From Prosopocoilus inquinatus (Eukaryota; Arthropoda; Insecta; Coleoptera; Lucanidae), in assembly GCA_036172665.1 (NCBI GenBank), contig CM069875.1, positions 23,157,806-23,221,805 of the forward strand: a DNA stretch of 64,000 bases, read 5' to 3'. Positions 45,993-56,934 of the stretch are shown piece after piece. A model generated the notes under the pieces. The model was given only the letters and a program-made list of their open reading frames with translations. It did no database searches and was not told the origin of the DNA. The first letter of the stretch is position 1. Each line of letters begins with the position of its first letter. The position numbers and the translations under genes are program-made.

Positions 45993-46170
45993 GCCTGAAC
46001 TGTCTAGTGGTAAGGGACAGGCCTTGCAATCGTAAGGTCGTGGGTTCGCACCCGCTCGAGATATTTCTCGGAGATGGTTACTCACTTCAGGTACCCTTCA
46101 GTGTTGGAGAGAAAATTCAACAATGTTTCCCCTTCAACGGGGAGGAGGTTCGGAAGTAACAAAGCCATGG
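45993..46170 (+). mobile_element. tRNA-derived SINE
   Basis: CTGTCTAGTGGTAAGG (A-box like) and GGTCGTGGGTTCGCACCC (B-box like) sit about 35 bp apart in a degenerate tRNA cloverleaf (anticodon stem CCTT/AAGG). A tRNA-unrelated body follows, so it is a Pol III retroposon and not a functional tRNA gene. The 3' border is approximate. Confidence 0.65.
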
Positions 46171-46440
46171 AACACTTTACACACTCAAAAATACACTCCC
46201 GCTCCTGAGGTCCTGATAAGTCTGTAACTTAGGACCCCTTTGGGCAAAAATACCACAAATAAAAAAAAGTATATTTTAAGTACGGCTTTTACTCTTACTC
46301 TTCTCCCATCCTCTAAATAAACTAACCTCCTCTTCTGCTTATTCTTTAGATTTCCCACAGGCCAAAGACGAGCTGTAGTAGAATATGAATGTTTTCCAAA
46401 CTTTTTTTCTAAATAAATTAAGTTGATTCTTGTCCGATGA

Positions 46441-46554
46441 AAATTGTAAGTAAAAAGTTTAAAAAGATTAATAGCTTCGATAGCCAAACGTTGAGTGTTT
46501 TTCCAATCACATTTCTGTCCGGTTTAAGATTAAAAAGCTTTTTACTTACAATTT
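46441..46554. mobile_element. Small foldback MITE
   Basis: AAATTGTAAGTAAAAAG at the left is inverted at the right as CTTTTTACTTACAATTT. Related to the element at 31674-31849; both adjoin TTGTCCGATGAAA. Confidence 0.65.
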
Positions 46555-46769
46555 CTAAATAAATTATAACTTCTTTCATGCTTTCTTTTATCTCTTTGCT
46601 TGATACTAGGGTCACGGTATATTTTGAGATGCCAGTAAAATATAACAGTTAGAACTGATAACACCATATTTCTAAAAACTACCATATTCAGTTAGTAGGT
46701 TATGACTATGACTATCGTGTGCTGTGTTACTGTCACATAGTAAACGTGGCACATACTACTGTGAGTCGA

Positions 46770-47345
46770 AACATGGATTTACCACAAGAAAATTTTCACG
46801 CTATGATTTATTACGATTTCAAAGTCGATTTAAATGAACAAAAATACATTGAACGGCTGCAACTCACGTTTTTGATGAAAGTCCATCCCGAACAAAACTG
46901 TGTTTTACTGATATAGGGGCCTATTCGGTATCAAAAACGTTAAATTTAAAGGGCTGTTATATTTTGTTGCTACGGTAACAACCAATCATAGAACTGTATT
47001 TTAAATTTTAAAGGACCTCTAAATTTTAACGGCCCGTTAATAAGTTACAGAATACGCCTCATAGTGAATTTAAAAGCGATCGGATTACGCTTGATAATGA
47101 AAATCGGAGAAGCCATGTTCTTCAGTCACTACTGAAAACATGGAGAGACTGACACGTTTAATCGAAGAAAATTCGCGGGGCACGTATCAAACCATTAAGA
47201 CAATCCTTAGTGTTGGATCCGCAACGGTAAATACAATTTTACACGAGCATCTTCGTTGGGTGTCACATAAGCTCAATGACTTCCAAAAAGCAGAGCGCGT
47301 AAGGATCGCTGGGGAAACACCAGAAATGTTAAATAAGGGTTGATA
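46770..47345 (+). pseudogene. Mariner transposase relic interrupted by a MITE
   Basis: 46770-46915 encodes MDLPQENFHAMIYYDFK..., the mariner N-terminal HTH start. After the insertion at 46916-47060 the homology resumes with stops, and 47140-47343 encodes a second HTH segment ending RWVSHKLNDFQKAERVRI, typical of the mariner linker. Many stops and frameshifts; the catalytic part is lost. Confidence 0.65.
46916..47060. mobile_element. MITE inserted in the mariner relic
   Basis: Left end GGGGCCTATTCGGTA and right end (inverted) GAGGCGTATTCTGTAA are diverged inverted repeats, bordered by ATA on both sides (46913-46915 and 47061-47063), followed inside by GTTAAATTTAAAGGG / CCTCTAAATTTTAACGG. Confidence 0.6.
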
Positions 47346-48036
47346 CCGTATTGTTTCTAAAAGAAGTAATAGGTGATGATACATACATATCATACCATTT
47401 TATGACCTTCCCATTCGCCAGGACAGCCGTGTGTGGATTAATGAAGATTGGTAGTAATGTCGTTGTAGAAGTGTTGTGGATGGTGCGTTGTTGCATCCTT
47501 ACAGAAACGTAGTAACGTCTCTGGTTGTAGAGGTATTAAATACAGCGTTGAATACAGGATACGCAGAATACGTGAAAACGTCCCTCGTTGTGGTGATGTA
47601 CGCAATTCGTAGTGGCAAGGTTGAAAACACATGGTGACGTTAAGGATACCATATATAGGTAATAACTTTGTTCGTTGTGGAGTTGCTGAAGACAAATTCG
47701 TTATGGTGCTGTAAAGTTTTTTCTTCAGCCTCCCTCAAGATATGATGATTCTTCTTCAGATAAGTTCTTTATTTTTTATGTGTTATAATGTAGTGTTAAT
47801 TTTGATATAGGTTGGTGAAATTAATGATGATTTGATTGTAAACATAACATGCAAAACAGCCAAACTTGATGTTGGCTCTTCTTCATAATTCTCAAAGATA
47901 AGTATTTTATTAAATTTTCTTCTTTTCTCAGCATTTTCTGTTTTAGGGGTAGACAGTTATTACCGCAATATGTTGACAACAGCAATTTAAATTGTTTATC
48001 TCGTTATTAAAGTGAATTGTCTACATCAGTAGATAT
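47346..48036. other. Intergenic DNA, no recognised gene
   Basis: 47440-47700 is rich in GTTGTAG/GTTGTGG words, weakly repetitive. Nothing codable. Confidence 0.35.
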
Positions 48037-48325
48037 TAGGTGTGTTCGTTTTACTTTCGACTCAGATCAGTAAATATCAGAAGTGAGAAGATGATCGTAA
48101 GTTAAAACGTTCTAAAAAAAAGTTAATTCCACTGACATTCCGCAAATGTCAAACGAGACATTCGGCCATTACTTACTCACGCATTCTAACCTAAATCCCT
48201 ATTTGATTGATTCGGAGGTAGCTCACATAATCTCACCAACGAGCGTGTAAAAAAATATACAAATTTCCAAGGTTACTGAGTGCCGCTGGGTTACTCTGAG
48301 TTTTGCGGTAAAAAGAACACACCTA
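48037..48325. mobile_element. MITE, ~289 bp
   Basis: TAGGTGTGTTCGTTTTAC at the left and (inverted) TAGGTGTGTTCTTTTTACC at the right; beyond that CTCAGA is shared. Non-coding. Confidence 0.7.
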
Positions 48326-49819
48326 TTGTAATCACATTGCTTGTGATAGACATCTGCGACCTAGACTGAAAATGCATTACGCGATTAGCCTGATTCTTGT
48401 ATGCCTACTTACAGTGGCGGATTCTGGAAAATTCAAAAATTAGTTGCAAGTCGATTCAGGACACTTTTTTCAAGCAAACAAACTATGAAGTCTTCAAAAT
48501 TTTTTTCTCATATTACATACATTTATATAAGTAATAATGGAAACATGTCGGCTCATTTTTTATTTTCAGTAAATATTTTAGTCGTGTCAGACATTGTGGT
48601 AAGTACTGCTGAAAATCTCTGGAAATAATAATGCTTGCGAGGCAATAGTCGTAAGATAAATGGATTGTTCAATTTGCCTGAGGCTGAATTTATTCACGTA
48701 GTCTCGTTCCAAAGATGAATTGCGTTTTCTAGCAAAGCTTCCCTCACGCTGCATCAATTCACGTTTAGAGATTACATTATTTATGTTACGCTTTCATTTA
48801 TTATCTCACAACAATATAGTGTATAAGGCGTAAAACGCAGAGCTTTTTATTCAACCCCGTCGCAAATTGAGCGAAGCACAGAAAGGCGTTCTGCTTGAAT
48901 GACGCACGCAATTATTTTTTTTTCAAGCAATATGAAGCAAATTTTAACAATTCAGGCGGTTATTATATTTCTTTTGCAACATACAGAGTGTTGCAGAATT
49001 TTGTAGAGATGGCTGAACCACAAATTCCTTGACTCGGAATAAGACGATTTAGCCAAACTCATTATACCGTGATGCAATTATTTAAAATGCAACGTTGGGA
49101 TACATTGTTACGCCTACAATTTTATAAGTAAATAATGTTTGGCATTTTTTTATTGCGTATTACATTTTAAAATGCTTGTTTATTCAAAATAAGTTGCTCC
49201 AGGTGCAACCAGAATGTATTCTACCTGTACTAGACAAGTGGAGCCATTTGTAAAATAAATTATTTATGAAATATTTTAGTCTTTGTTGAACTCAACAATT
49301 ACGAGTTTTTCCTGAAAGCGATGTAAAGAACGCAGCTGTAATAAAGCGCAGGAACTGCGACTTATTTGAAAATAGGAATGAAATGATTTTATTCTGCTCG
49401 TAAATCCTGAGATTGAAATTATGAGCAGGACGTCTAGAAATTTCCCTTGCAGATTGCTTTTCTGCTCTCATATCTCAAATGTAAATACGTGCAACAATAA
49501 CAGCGTAATAATTTTAGCAACCTTGTAGTGAAGAATAAAAATTTAAATTCAAGTTTTACACTGCCCTACTTCTTTGATTTGGTTCAATTTCTTGAATAGT
49601 CTAAATTTTATAGTAAATTATACTCTTGTAAAAAATTTAATTGAATCAAAAACTGTCTAAAAAAATGAACTCGTTCTATGTCCAAACCATATCTGCAGAA
49701 TTTTTTTTATTCCAAAGATTTGTTATAGAAACCGACCCTAATCTTGTATAGGAAACAGAGTGGTCTACAGTATAGTGGCCTTTAGATTATCGTGTGTATT
49801 GGAGTTGCGATATAAACTG
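48326..49819. other. Intergenic DNA, no recognised gene
   Basis: AT-rich; ACAGAGTGTTGCAGAATTTT at 48985 resembles a MITE end but no partner was found. Confidence 0.35.
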
Positions 49820-50569
49820 ATAGTATGAGATCCCACTGCAACTTTTCTACGTTCATCTGTTATTTTAACAAAACACGATTTTAATGAAAGATTACTTATA
49901 GAGAAACACAACGCGACCGGGTTGCTTTGCAAAATCTTGCCGCAAGTACCTTTAATTGGCGAAGTTTCAACAGATCTTTTTCCAATAATTTCGTTCATTT
50001 GTTAGGGCAGTAAGTGAGGTGCCATTAAGTGAAGATCGATCTGACGAATTCGAAAAAACTTGGTTGCCGCCTCTCAGCCTGCCGCAAGTCACTTGCAGCC
50101 AGATGTAAAAGGGACCTCTTTCGTCAATCATCTACGTTCATCGCGTATGGAAACAAATTTGATACCAAATTCGAGCTAAATTTGTCCTCTGCATGATAAA
50201 GTTTGGTTGCCTGCACAAAAGCTGCCGCAATTGAAGGTTGCCAGCATTTATGGTCTTGCTGCAACTTAACATTTCTCTGAGTCTTTGTAGCAAAAGTGTG
50301 ATGTTTGCCCGCAAGAAGTGCATTTTAGATGCGGACGACTGTAGGTACACGATGTTAGTAATGTATGTAAATGAAGACTTTTAGAGAAATCACTGTAATT
50401 ATTCAATTCTATCAGTCTGAAATTTGAAATTATACATATTTAGTGGCCTATGGCTTGTATAAAAATTATTGCACAGACCACTAAATATAATTTGAAATTT
50501 CAAACTGATAGAACTGAATAATTATAGTAATTTCTCTAAAAGTCTTTATTTACATAGATTATTAACATC

Positions 50570-50951
50570 TAAAATAGCGACATCTTACTATCGCTTTTTG
50601 ACCTGACATTGCAGTAAGATAGACAAATTGAAGCGGGATTTGGTCCTAATAAGTCCCCCATGCAAGGCGGCCATGCTTGCTGTCAAAGCATAATGAAAAT
50701 TTTTAGAAAAATTCAATTTGTCTATCCTACTGCAATGTCAGGTCAAAAAGCGATAGTAAGATGTCGCTATTTTATCTGTTTATCAGTTTTACATCGCAAT
50801 TGCGAATAAATTGGACAAGTCGTTTTTGTTTGCAGTGGAAATGTCGAGCTACGTCTCTGCTGAAGAAGCCCCAAGCAGGGCTGAAACAGCTGTCCAGAGG
50901 CTGCTCGAGGTTTTCACTGCAATCAAAAACGATTTGCACAAAATTTTTCTA
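50570..50951 (+). mobile_element. Hammerhead-ribozyme retroelement, copy E, with 12-bp TSD
   Basis: 382 bp flanked by exact direct repeats ATTATTAACATC (50558-50569 and 50952-50963). It starts with an inverted X segment (50570-50710) and continues in normal orientation with a shortened X (from TTCAATTTGTC at about 50712), the CATCGCAATTGCG part, the ribozyme and the 3' end ACAAAATTTTTCTAA. The first ~63 bp and the normal X copy are inverted repeats. 5' inversion plus a fixed 3' end is also seen in copy C. Confidence 0.9.
50844..50908 (+). ncRNA. Type I hammerhead ribozyme (copy E)
   Basis: Outer stem I 50844-50849/50903-50908 (TCGAGC/GCTCGA), inner stem I CTCTG/CAGAG, box CTGAAGA at 50860-50866, stem II AGCCC/GGGCT, GAAA at 50883-50886, cleavage after GUC between 50894 and 50895. 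A further imperfect stem (TCGTTTTTG...TGCAGTG at 50820 with CACTGCA...CAAAAACGA ending at 50932) extends stem I, making a long rod. Confidence 0.88.
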
Positions 50952-51692
50952 ATTATTAACATCATTTACCTACAGTCCTTAAAATGTACTTCTTGTGCGC
51001 AAACCTCGTACTTTTGCTACAAAGACTCAGAGAAATGTCAAGTTGCAGCGAGACCGTAAATGCTGGAAACCTTCAGTTGCGGCAGCTTTTGCGCAGGCAA
51101 TCAAACTCTATCGTGCAGAGGGCAAATTTAGCTCAAATTTGGTATCAAATTTGTTTCCATATGCGATGAACATAGATGATCGACGAAAGAGGTCCCTTTT
51201 ACATCTGGCTGCAATTGACTTGCGGCAGGCTAAGAGGCGGCAACCAAGGTTTTTCGAGTTCTTCAGATCGATCTTCACTTAATGGCACCTCACTTACTGC
51301 CCTAACAAATGAACGAAATGATTGGAAGAAAATCTGTTGAAACTTCGCCAATTCAAGGTACTTGCGGCAAGATTTTGCAAGGCAACCCGGTCGCGTTGTG
51401 TTCCTCTATATGTAATCTTTCATTAAAATCGTGTTTTGTTAAAATAATAGATAAACGCAGAAAAGTTGCAGTGGGATCTCAGACTATGACCTTCATGACA
51501 TTTCCTTTTAATTTGGCGTGTTGTGATGCTTTTCTTTGTATGCATTTTAAATTGACCGCGCACTGGTAACAGCCCACTGGATGCCAGATTAAAAAAACAC
51601 TCCTAACATTTCTAATTTCTGTCGGAATAGAGATATGTCAAATTTTGACACTTAAGCTCGCCAAAAATTTTCGAAAACTCCGTTTCGATATT

Positions 51693-52460
51693 ATGACTAC
51701 GTACTTTGGATTATTTCGCTCCAAAATTCTAAAAAATATCAAGATTTCCATTCCCCGAACAATCAGGAGTATTAGTTCCGAGAAAGACGGCGCGAAGGAT
51801 GCGGGAACATCGTTTGAAGTTGTTCGGCCCGAACCGAAAAATTTCGCAGATTGCCTCGATTTGATGTGGAATATTTACTTTACAGAAGAACCAATATCGA
51901 AAACTCTCTGTATTTCAAGAAACAAGATCTTGGAAAATTATTTGTGTAAGGTACTCTGCGATGGCCACAGCTTCATTGTCAAAACGTTAGACCACGGTTG
52001 TGTCGTTGGTGGTTGTCTGAATACTGTTACATCGCCTGAAGACGCCGAGGATCTCCAAGACCTGGCTTGTTCAGTGACAGATAAGAAACTTAGGACACTC
52101 CTGAAAATTTGGAGCTTTACCAGAAAAAATCCGGATTTGTGGACTGAGCATGGTGTGTCTAACGTATTCGACGTTGGGCAACCTTTTGTTCATGAGTTGG
52201 AGAGGTGCAAGGGGCTCGGCCGCGACCTTTTGTGTAAATCCATTAAATATGCAGCTGAGTGTGGATATCCCTTGGCACGCTTTACCGCAACCGGTAATGT
52301 GAGTGAATGTTTCGCTGAAAAACTGAAACTAACTCTGATACAAGAAATTCCTTATCAGAATTACGTCGACCAAGATTGTAAGCCACTTGTTCAACCACCA
52401 CCTCCAAATTATTGCATGAAAATATACATATCTAAATCAGCTGAAAAAAAGCGTGATTAA
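51693..52460 (+). CDS. Arylalkylamine N-acetyltransferase-like GNAT protein 1
   Basis: A single-exon ORF of 255 residues; I chose the ATG at 51693 (the frame extends upstream only through non-ATG codons). Insect aaNAT-like proteins transfer acetyl from acetyl-CoA to amines such as dopamine, serotonin or tryptamine, in cuticle tanning and amine inactivation. The family's N-terminal motif appears as LMWNIYFTEEPISKTL (about residues 60-75), and the acetyl-CoA loop as RCKGLGRDLL at about 171-180 (R-x-x-G-x-G). The C-terminal strand has ARFTATG and IPYQNYVD. The N-terminal 30 residues are basic with few acids, which could be a mitochondrial presequence (unsure). It is paralogous to the gene at 55396. 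The substrate cannot be told from sequence alone. Confidence 0.85.
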   Translation: MTTYFGLFRSKILKNIKISIPRTIRSISSEKDGAKDAGTSFEVVRPEPKNFADCLDLMWNIYFTEEPISKTLCISRNKILENYLCKVLCDGHSFIVKTLDHGCVVGGCLNTVTSPEDAEDLQDLACSVTDKKLRTLLKIWSFTRKNPDLWTEHGVSNVFDVGQPFVHELERCKGLGRDLLCKSIKYAAECGYPLARFTATGNVSECFAEKLKLTLIQEIPYQNYVDQDCKPLVQPPPPNYCMKIYISKSAEKKRD

Positions 52461-52828
52461 AAACAAAGTATAATTTACTTCTAATTTGTTTTGTTGCAAG
52501 TTTTAATTAAACCGTCGAATAATTTTTTAACCCTGGATTTGAAAAATGTAAATTTAAGAAAATGAACTTTTCTTCAGTACCCATTTTTTCAACAAGACAA
52601 CTTGTCCTCGTGTAACAAGAGTAACGTTAAATGACTAGCAAGGAATTCTAGCAATCTGTTAACATAGTTTGGACCAAATAAGGTTGGGTTTACTCATTGC
52701 ACTTTTACGTACGAATCAATCCTTGGAAACTGTACATCTTTAATAACATCATGCAGGTTATTACAGATTTCTTTTTTTTAGTACACAACAAAATTAGTGC
52801 GCATGTATGAAATAGAATAGTCAGTAGT

Positions 52829-53669
52829 CAGTGTTGTTAAAGATACATTTCTAATAGTATCTAGATACAGATAGAGATACGTTCAGGAAAATGTATCTAG
52901 ATGCAGATACAGATACTTTTTCCGGAAAATATCTAGATACAGATACAGATACAAAAAAAAGTATCTGCTCTTTTTCAAGATACCTGCAAGTGTAAAATTC
53001 AATAACCCATGCCGTAGTAGATACACGGTATTATTTGAGATCCAAATCCAGTTTATGTTTTGTGAAAATTCACAATTCATGAGTTTAAATATGTGAGTAA
53101 GGGGCCGCAAATAACACAGATTTTGGCAGCAGTGTATACCTAGCACCTTTTAAATAAGAATTTCAAGTAAATCAAGCAAGTAAATGTTAAATATAAAATT
53201 ATATTATCAACAGAAATGACTCAACTTCCCTATCAGACAAGTTAAATGTCAAATGAATCTTGGATACTTAGTTGTAGCCTTGTTGTAGCTAGGAGAGCGT
53301 TCTCCTATTCAAATCATCAATACAGTCTTTTTCTTTTGATTTTCTCTTTTTGTCAATTATGTTTCCCAATTTGTCAAATCATTTTCAAGTTTCTGAATTA
53401 TCAAGTCGTATTTGATTAACTGGAAGACACAATTGACAAAATGGGAAAAAAAAGGATGTAAAATCGAAAGTTGCGTTTCCACCAAGGGTTGGTGTTTTTA
53501 TGGCTGTTTAAAATGTATCTAAAAAGTATCTTAGTATCTCAAATGAATAGATACTTTCGTAAATGTATTTAGATGCAGATATAGATATATTTTTTCAGCA
53601 GTATCTGAGATACGTATCTAGTTACTCAAAAAGTATTTAGATAATGTATCCAGATACTTAACGACACTG
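52829..53669. mobile_element. hAT-type non-autonomous element, 841 bp, with 8-bp TSD
   Basis: Exact 8-bp direct repeats TCAGTAGT flank it (52821-52828 and 53670-53677). It begins CAGTGTTGTTAAAGATAC and ends (inverted) CAGTGTCGTTAAGTATC. Subterminal regions are packed with GATACAGATAC / GTATCTAGATAC repeats (52860-52970 and 53510-53660), typical hAT transposase-binding clusters. No transposase ORF. Confidence 0.88.
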
Positions 53670-53677
53670 TCAGTAGT

Positions 53678-55395
53678 CAAAACTTGTACTGAATAGTTAT
53701 GAGCAAAGGGAGGATCTAAGAAAGTGAACTGCTTGAAACCAGTTTGAGACAGCGGCAGTCCGACTCGACGCGGAGGTCTAAATCGAAGTGTTAAATGTTC
53801 CGCCCGCTTATACGTGATTTTTAATCAATCAGTCTAATATCGCCACGGTAACAACGCGAATATAATTCCAGAAGCTAATAACAGCTCTTTCTTGAATTTA
53901 GAAACAACAATTTAGTTGATTTGAATTAAATAGAAACAGGACACGTCTCTGCAGCACACTCTGTCGTGCGCATCGTGTCCGAGCATCGCAGTCAACCGCG
54001 ACATTATTGTGATTCATGCCGTCCTAACGAATGCAGTATTACTTTGGCTTACCGATTGTTCACTATTAGCTAGACGCGCTGCGCTGGCAAATATGTTGAG
54101 GCATGTACACAATCTATTTATAACATCGCACCGCTTCGTTGCAATAGTAAAGTTTTACACTTTTCTCTATCCGCCATGTGGTTATGAGGTATTTACAATG
54201 TAATTTTGTTAGTAATGTCAGATTTTATAATTGGCTGACTTAACTTGATATGATTTTCCCGTTGGTTAGAAAGAATAAAATATAGTATTGCCTTCTCGTA
54301 AACAATACGGAGCTTAGCAAAATAGTGGATCTGACGTTGTACTTCCGAACCCTCTCCGTACATATAACTCCTGATATGTTAAATGTCAGTTTTGGTTAAA
54401 ATATTATTAGGTGGAATGTAAATATTTCATATCAATTACTGAAAATACCATCAACTTAGAAATTAAGCAGCAGTTAAAAAATCGGTAAATTTAGACTGGT
54501 TTTCGCAATTCTTACAAAAAATATTGAAATAAAACTTAGATAAGTTTGAACAATTTATCTTCTGAGAATGACAGATAAATACAGACAGCTCTGCAAACCA
54601 TTTATTAAGAAATAAGGTATTTGATAAATATAGTACATCATTTGTAAAATGTCGTTTAATCACAGATTTAATAACTAACAGATATAAGGTGCTTTCTTTC
54701 GCTTAAAAGTTTGAATCGTGTTTCGAATAGTATGGACCTGAATTTCTTAGTTGTTGCTGACTTGAATTTTTGATTGACAGCTCATTGGTAAATAACGTTT
54801 GGATCGCGATTTTGTGAGTGAAAAAAAGCATCTATAACATTGTTAAAGCTTAGAATACAATGCTTAAGTAAAAGTCGTAAGGATATTGTCATTCATGTTT
54901 GAGACAGGTTGCATTTAATAATTTGTGGGTTTATCTTTGTTAGCTACATATCATCGATTCAGTTTGATTAGTCAGTTTTAAATTTACTAAAACCTTACCT
55001 TTAAAAGTTAAGTCTTATTATAAGTAAAATATATTAGATCTGTATCTTATTCCGTTTCCTTAGCACTTTTACTTAAGCATTGTGTTCCAGGCTTAAGTGT
55101 AAATTCACGTTATTAGTAATTTCAGATTTTACGGTTGGCTGACCTAATTTAATATTATTTTTCACGTAATTTTCCGAAGAATGAAATATATCTTTTTTGT
55201 TTCATAAAATCGGTCGTGGTCGTAAAAACGACGAATCTGACGGAATGTATCCGAACCACTTCCGAACCCCATCAAGTAAGATAAACGTCAATCAAATCTA
55301 GGGACCCTAAGATTAACCGATAATTTTTGAAGTTGACTGTTCATCGTTCACTCATCGTTCATTCCGCCTTGACGTTGTCATCAAAATTCTAAGTG
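53678..55395. other. Spacer between the two aaNAT-like genes
   Basis: Holds two diverged copies of a ~190-bp block (54209-54395 and 55112-55295; shared TTAGTAATGTCAGATTTTA / TTAGTAATTTCAGATTTTA, TTGGCTGAC and TCCGAACC). The second copy sits just before the downstream gene, so it may be its promoter region; the first may mark a lost or unseen gene copy. A small inverted repeat (CAATGCTTAAGTAAAAGT, 54858-54876, inverted at about 55065-55083) frames 54848-55093. Confidence 0.5.
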
Positions 55396-56169
55396 ATGGT
55401 TACATTTTCCAAATCCACCTTCCAAAAAATCGTCAAAAACTCATCAAAACTCGTCAAACCGAACACAAAAAATGTAAACAAGCTAGTATGTAACGCACCA
55501 AAAGAAGATGAGAAATCGGCTCATGTGATTACCCGATTGGACAAAGATGACCACGATCTGTGTCTAAATCTGATGTGGAAGACGTACCTTAAAGACGAGC
55601 CAATATGTAAAGGCTTAGGTGTAACCAAGAATGCAATGCTTGAAGAGTATTTTCGCAGATCACTTTCCCTAGGACATAGCTTCGTAGCTAAACATAGCGA
55701 AACCGGTGAAATTATAGGCGCTTGCATCAATGAAATCGCCTGTTCTTGGTCAGCTGAAGAACTGGATCATCTGGCATGTTTATCCAGGAGGAAACCAGTG
55801 AGGGATTTGTTTAAGTTTTGGGCTTTCATACAAAGAGGTCCAAAACTAGTTTACACCCCACATATTTTCGAAATCGCTCACATATTTGTCTCACGCAAAG
55901 AACGGAAAAAGGGAATCGGCTTAGATTTGGCAAGACGGTCGATGGAGAGCGGTGCTGATTGTCGTTTTTCTTTAATACGCTTGGATGCTACACACGTCAG
56001 TTCAAGTCTGATCGCTGAAAAACTTGGCATGAATTTGGTTTACGAAATTCCTTATCGTCATTATTTGAATCACAATGGGATGCCAGTGGTAAAACCAAAG
56101 CGCAGGAGTAAGTCGATTAAGGTTTATGTAATACGGCCATGGGAGATAAAAAGTAATAAAAAATTGTAA
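55396..56169 (+). CDS. Arylalkylamine N-acetyltransferase-like GNAT protein 2
   Basis: A single-exon ORF of 257 residues from the ATG at 55396, paralogous and in tandem with 51693-52460. The same landmarks are at nearly the same residues: LMWKTYLKDEPICKGLG near 57-73, the GHSFVAK strand, and the acetyl-CoA loop RKKGIGLDLA at about 170-179. The C-terminus ends in a basic stretch (PKRRSKS). The N-terminal 40 residues are rich in Lys/Ser/Asn with one acid, again compatible with organelle targeting. No lesions; likely functional. Sequence identity to gene 1 is low (roughly 35%), so the duplication is old or diverged fast. The amine substrate is unknown. Confidence 0.87.
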   Translation: MVTFSKSTFQKIVKNSSKLVKPNTKNVNKLVCNAPKEDEKSAHVITRLDKDDHDLCLNLMWKTYLKDEPICKGLGVTKNAMLEEYFRRSLSLGHSFVAKHSETGEIIGACINEIACSWSAEELDHLACLSRRKPVRDLFKFWAFIQRGPKLVYTPHIFEIAHIFVSRKERKKGIGLDLARRSMESGADCRFSLIRLDATHVSSSLIAEKLGMNLVYEIPYRHYLNHNGMPVVKPKRRSKSIKVYVIRPWEIKSNKKL

Positions 56170-56934
56170 AATTATTACGTAAGATGTCCTACGTCTGTAC
56201 AATTAAACAATTTTATTTTCACTGTAACCTGTTTTTCTTGTGCAAAAAAGGTAAGAGGCAGGGGCTAAGTGTTAAAAGAAAATTATAACTTTGCAGTTAA
56301 ATTTTTACTGTCCAAAACACTGGCTGTAGATATTTTGAAGATTTACAAAAAATAAACAATTATTTCTACTCTTTTACCCTCGACTATCAAAGACAGCAAA
56401 AGCAGCATCTTTTTTTGTTTTAGAGTTTCATAATTAGCCAGGAATCACTCTCAACCTGTTTTATTGGAATTTCATTTTGGTCCCTCATACAGCGCTTTTT
56501 TTAACTATGGTCATAGAAATTAACATGCTGAAAATTTTACCTCATATTAACTTATGTGTGTAATTAACAGAATAAGAACAGTGTCATTAAATTATTTCTT
56601 CTACGGCCCTTTACGAAAAGACATTTTATTGTCACCGAATACTTCCAGCCAAAAAACTCATAACGTTAACTTTCGTCTCTAGAGACGAAAATTAATTATT
56701 AAATTGTTATTATTAAACTATTGCGCCATTATTAAATGTCAGTGTGTGTTGTTCGTCGGACCGTAATCATGATTTCTAACTCAGAAAGTGATTTAGATCT
56801 TCCTAATACTCCACCAGAAATAGTATGTCGGGTCGTAGAAAAAGTAGTGTTTAACTCGTCCAAATGATTTTTTTAAGCTCGCGAACATTACCACATTACT
56901 GTTCTCTCGCTACTTTCGTGACTTGTTCAACAAT

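Larger units (their letters stand above)
49820..51487. mobile_element. Giant foldback element, ~625-bp arms, carrying a hammerhead insertion
   Basis: The left arm 49820-50446 is the inverted copy of 50478-50569 plus 50964-51487. The arms meet at a ~31-bp loop (50447-50477). Similarity is high: translated arm ORFs share LLLQRLREM, NAGNLQLRQLL, KRSVETSPI/RKSVETSPI, GTCGKIL and SCFVKI. Whether these ORFs were ever coding is unknown; they match no family I recognise. The hammerhead element 50570-50951 with its 12-bp duplication splits the right arm, so it arrived later. The element ends about 200 bp before the first aaNAT gene. Confidence 0.8.

Noticed and set aside
45993..46062. Functional tRNA gene
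   Set aside because: A- and B-box-like blocks exist, but the acceptor stem does not pair, position 33 is not U and a SINE body follows.
50811..51059. Conserved peptide VSAEEAPSRAETAVQRLLEVFTAIKNDL found at several loci
   Set aside because: It is translation of the hammerhead ribozyme element; conservation follows RNA structure, and copies in both orientations carry stops.
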